Notes under the pieces: model-generated
Told to the model about the DNA's origin: nothing
Databases searched by the model: none
The model's input: the letters and a program-made list of their open reading frames with translations, nothing else
Part shown: positions 59,413 to 64,000 of the stretch, piece by piece
Layout: the number at the start of each line of letters is the position of its first letter
How positions within the stretch are numbered: the stretch's first letter is position 1
Source: Ceratothoa steindachneri
Lineage: Eukaryota; Arthropoda; Malacostraca; Isopoda; Cymothoidae
Assembly: GCA_963969495.1 (NCBI GenBank)
Contig: OZ018327.1
Location: forward strand, 37,081,912 to 37,145,911
DNA: 64,000 nt
Direction: 5' to 3'
Program-made: the position numbers and the translations under genes

Positions 59413-61050
<1,638 letters not shown>

Positions 61051-61053
61051 GTC

Positions 61054-61124
61054 GCCCCGGCAACGACTCGACCCTCAGACCTCTAGTTATCTAGACCAGA
61101 GGTCCACCGCTGAGTTACCGAGAC
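61054..61124 (-). tRNA. tRNA-like, 71 nt, probable pseudogene or SINE head
   Basis: On the minus strand GTCTCGG and CCGGGGC make a seven-pair acceptor stem (with G-U pairs). CTGGT and ACTAG close a seven-base anticodon loop, CTAGATA, which would read AGA. The variable loop is five bases, and GGGTCGAGTC approximates a B box. The D stem is poor and the T loop starts GTC instead of TTC. A serine tRNA would need a long variable arm, so this is unlikely to be a working tRNA. Confidence 0.45.
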
Positions 61125-61300
61125 CGGTACCAAAATCGACACATTTTCCCAAGTAAACTTTTCCGTTCGCATCTCCAAAGACGACCGACTATTCTCATTC
61201 AGTTCAATGAATGGATAATGTTCGAAAGACTTAGAATTAGTTTTTCATTTTTCATGTAGGATTTGTTTGCAAATATTACTCCACTTAGGGGTGTATATCA

Positions 61301-61444
61301 GTGAAAGATAATGGTAAACCACAATATTTGAATCAAGATTTTATTCATAACTATCGGACTAGTTTCGGCAAGATGCCATTTTAAACTAGTCCGAAAGTTA
61401 TAAATAAAATCTTGATTCAAATATTGTGGTTTACCATTATCTTT

Positions 61445-61447
<3 letters not shown>
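61301..61447. repeat. 65-bp near-perfect palindrome at (CA)n(TA)n
   Basis: Arms 61301-61365 and 61383-61447 are reverse complements with very few mismatches around a 17-base spacer. Read outward from the centre on either strand it gives GCCGAAACTAGTC (damaged in the right arm) and then AATAAAATCTTGATTCAAAT. The first of these is a PLE-tail-like motif. The right arm runs into (CA)n then (TA)n. Confidence 0.9.

Positions 61448-61522
<75 letters not shown>
61444..61522. repeat. (CA)n(TA)n compound microsatellite
   Basis: About ten CA units then about 29 TA units lie between two palindromes. Confidence 0.97.
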
Positions 61523-61525
<3 letters not shown>

Positions 61526-61897
61526 AAGTAGCGCGAGAGAATGATGAAAATGAATCCATTAAACCACATTGAAAGAGAAAACAGAATAATTTTTCCTTGC
61601 AGTAATATTTTTATTACCTTTTTTCGAAAAATCCGTGCAGGGAAGCGATTCGAACCAGGCACACTGAGGCAGCGAGCCCCGCTTTGATCACAGTTAAAAG
61701 TATGCCTTTTGTGCACTATGCACTTTTAACTGTGATCAAAGCGGTGCTCGCTGCCTCAGTGTGCCTGGTTCGAATCGCTTCCCTGCACGGATTTTTCGAA
61801 AAAAGGTAATAAAAATATTACTGCAAGGAAAAATTATTCCGTTTTCTCTTTCAATGTGGTTTAATGGATTCATTTTCATCATTCTCTCGCGCTACTT

Positions 61898-61902
<5 letters not shown>
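61523..61902. repeat. ~180-bp-arm palindrome between two (TA)n arrays
   Basis: Arms 61523-61701 and 61722-61902 are reverse complements with only a few differences, separated by about 20 bases. The right arm carries GCCTGGTTCGAATCGCTT, which includes a pol III B-box-like GGTTCGAATCG. Both outer ends run straight into (TA)n. Confidence 0.95.

Positions 61903-61988
<86 letters not shown>
61899..61988. repeat. (TA)n microsatellite
   Basis: About 44 TA units. Confidence 0.98.
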
Positions 61989-61992
<4 letters not shown>

Positions 61993-62056
61993 TTATCTTA
62001 TTCACTTACTCTCGCTCCCTCCTTCCCTCCCCGTCTTACACTATCCTACTCTCTCA

Positions 62057-62098
62057 CATACATACATACATACATACATACATACATACATACATACA
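62057..62098. repeat. (CATA)n microsatellite
   Basis: About ten CATA units. Confidence 0.97.
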
Positions 62099-64000
62099 GA
62101 GGAAAGGCATTCCTAGCATTTCATCCTTTTGGACAAAGATCTCATTGATTTAAAGCAATAAATGGAGAATAATCTCCAGCCAAAACCAGGACTCGCCTCT
62201 CCTCTCCTCTCACAATACAGGATCTGAAATTGCTTAACTTCTCTATCATATAAATGGCTCTCAATACACTAAACGCATTTGAGTCAATTTACTCAAAATG
62301 GCTGTGATTTATTTTTAATACCATATCGCGGAGGTGTACCGTTATGTCCAAATCTTTTTTATGGCAATAACTGTTTTAACTGGTTTTGTTATCTTGTATA
62401 TCAAAGTTAAAAAAAATATATGGATTTGGACTAAACACCCTTTTGTAAGAAACAAACAAACAAGTAATGACACAGTTATTTAGATCTTAGTAAACATTCT
62501 CCTCTTTTGACTATTTGCCCTTAGTCAGACCTGAAGATAATAGTTTTCTCTCACGGATCGATGGGACTGACTAATTTGAAATTCATTTCAACTCTGGTGA
62601 AAGTGAACTGTAAAAATAAACAATAGGTGAGTCTGTATTAATTTAAGAGAAATGAGGAGAAAAGTTCCCAGTACCTGAAAGTTTTGTAAAAGTTATTTTT
62701 GCGCGAAAATGCGTCAAAAAATGAAATAAGATGAAATAAATATATGTGAACGTTATTTCAGTGAAAAGCGACAACTATGCATTGAAGTAAAAAACAAACA
62801 AACATGACGGGATCATAAGAGGTCAAATAGAAAATACTTTCTCTTAAGACACTTGCCTGAAATACATGGTATGAGTAACAAAAAAAAATACACAAGAAAA
62901 CTTGAAACATATGTGTGGTATCTAATATGAAGGAATCAATATTTTCGCCAAATGAACAACTTATTTATTGAAAATACCTTTTACATTGAATCTTTCTCCA
63001 TCTGCCCCCCCAAAAATTCTTTCAACAGTCAACACAGTCATTCTCTCCGCTATTTTATCTGGACGGAGAGATAACATTTTTCTTTTTCATCGCACCACTA
63101 ATTCCATAAGCTGTACTCGCGTACCTTATAATTTCCTGTTACTTATTAGGGTTAATTTGAACATAAAAAAATCTGGGGATGGAAAGGCTCATTACCTCGA
63201 AAAATTCCTGGATGTTTCACTATCCGTTAGAAAAGACCTATGTATATTTGTGTGTGTGTGAGCCTCTTCTTTGAATCTATCATTCACGAACTGATAAATA
63301 GAAGGTAACAAAGAAGAAGCGAAAATTATATAAACAAAAAAATCCCTACATGATATAATAAATCTGAACTCTTCCATCTTTGTTTAACGGATGTCTTTGT
63401 AAATAAAGAAAGAACTTAAACTCGGAGGTTTTCGGTTTTATTGTTACCAGTAATCTATAATATGGCGTATATTCGGTGTATTCACGTGCAATTTTTGTGA
63501 ATTGGCAAATAAAAAAAAAAGTTAAATTAATTGCGATTCGCTTGAATGGAAAGTCAGGACGTGGCGCCCTCTGACGGGAAACGAAGCAGTATTAAGGGAA
63601 CAATAATCGGAGAAAAGAGGAAGAAAATGGGCCGATGCAAAGAAACAATAACAAAAGATATAAAATGATAATAGGTACATATGTAAAGCCATCCATCTTT
63701 TTAACAAGACGACCCCCCTCCCATCGATTGAATAATGAAATCGGTATAAAGATAAGAATGACATTCGCTGGTGCTAGTGTTTTTTTTTTTTTGGAAGGGG
63801 GGGTATTTTAGACACGAAGCAGCGATCTGGTAGGAACTTTCATCAGCCCGGGAAAGGAGGACCCGTTTAGCGGCAGGAGGCAACCAACCACCCACCTGAA
63901 GAGTTCGTTGAAACAGAAGTTGGCGTTGTGTTGTGAAGATGGGAGTGGAAAGACAGCGGTGTGAATGGTTATTTATGATAATGCGTGTATAAATATTTTA
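62099..64000. other. No gene recognised
   Basis: AT-rich sequence to the window end. Short open frames at 62968-63261 and 63522-63895 show no family features. Confidence 0.35.

Overview
The window looks like a piece of a large, repeat-choked animal genome, most probably an arthropod and, by its retroelement mix, likely a decapod crustacean (inference). The signs are AT-rich non-coding DNA, a dozen long (TA)n arrays, degenerate CCTAA/TTAGG-type repeats, many broken retroelements and one host gene split into small exons by multi-kilobase introns. There is no bacterial gene organisation. Most long reading frames are transposon debris or artefacts of simple repeats.

Host gene: a tetraspanin on the minus strand is the only cellular gene I can support. 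Three exons are clear, all with GT/AG borders and compatible phases: 24381-24190 (TM1 end, small loop, TM2), 19607-19422 (TM3 and start of the large loop) and 12143-12038 (CCG and PxSCC motifs). A possible last exon lies at 6614-6433. The first exon and at least one large-loop exon are not found. The introns hold an I-type retrotransposon, a CR1-like fragment, TIR elements, a Penelope fragment and minisatellites.

Layout: 1-3800, three fragments of an I-superfamily LINE. 3800-12000, TIR elements, a hairpin beside (TA)n, and a Penelope-like element (PLE) fragment. 12580-18790, the longest copy of the I-type LINE (CCHC gag, endonuclease, RT, RNase H), broken by stops and frameshifts. 19000-28000, two copies of a CR1-like LINE and several minisatellites. 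28500-30170, a dead BED-finger hAT transposase. 31143-32190, a PLE fragment with inverted arms. 34430-38650, an RTE-like LINE whose linker codons have become a 1.4 kb minisatellite and which carries a tRNA-derived SINE with an 11-bp target duplication. 38965-41030, a 28-bp satellite. 43561-46685, a ~20-bp minisatellite interrupted by a hAT MITE and another insertion. 50723-53702, a second hAT MITE, a dead Tc1 transposase and two PLE fragments sharing one (TA)n array. 54258-57430, gypsy-type pol remnants. 57600-59200, a LINE endonuclease fragment and another PLE fragment. 61301-61988, two large palindromes at (TA)n arrays.

The most unusual feature is a recurring architecture: PLE ends, some with hammerhead-ribozyme-like cores, abut (TA)n arrays, and several copies carry an inverted duplicate of their own sequence at the 5' side, producing hairpins or long palindromes.
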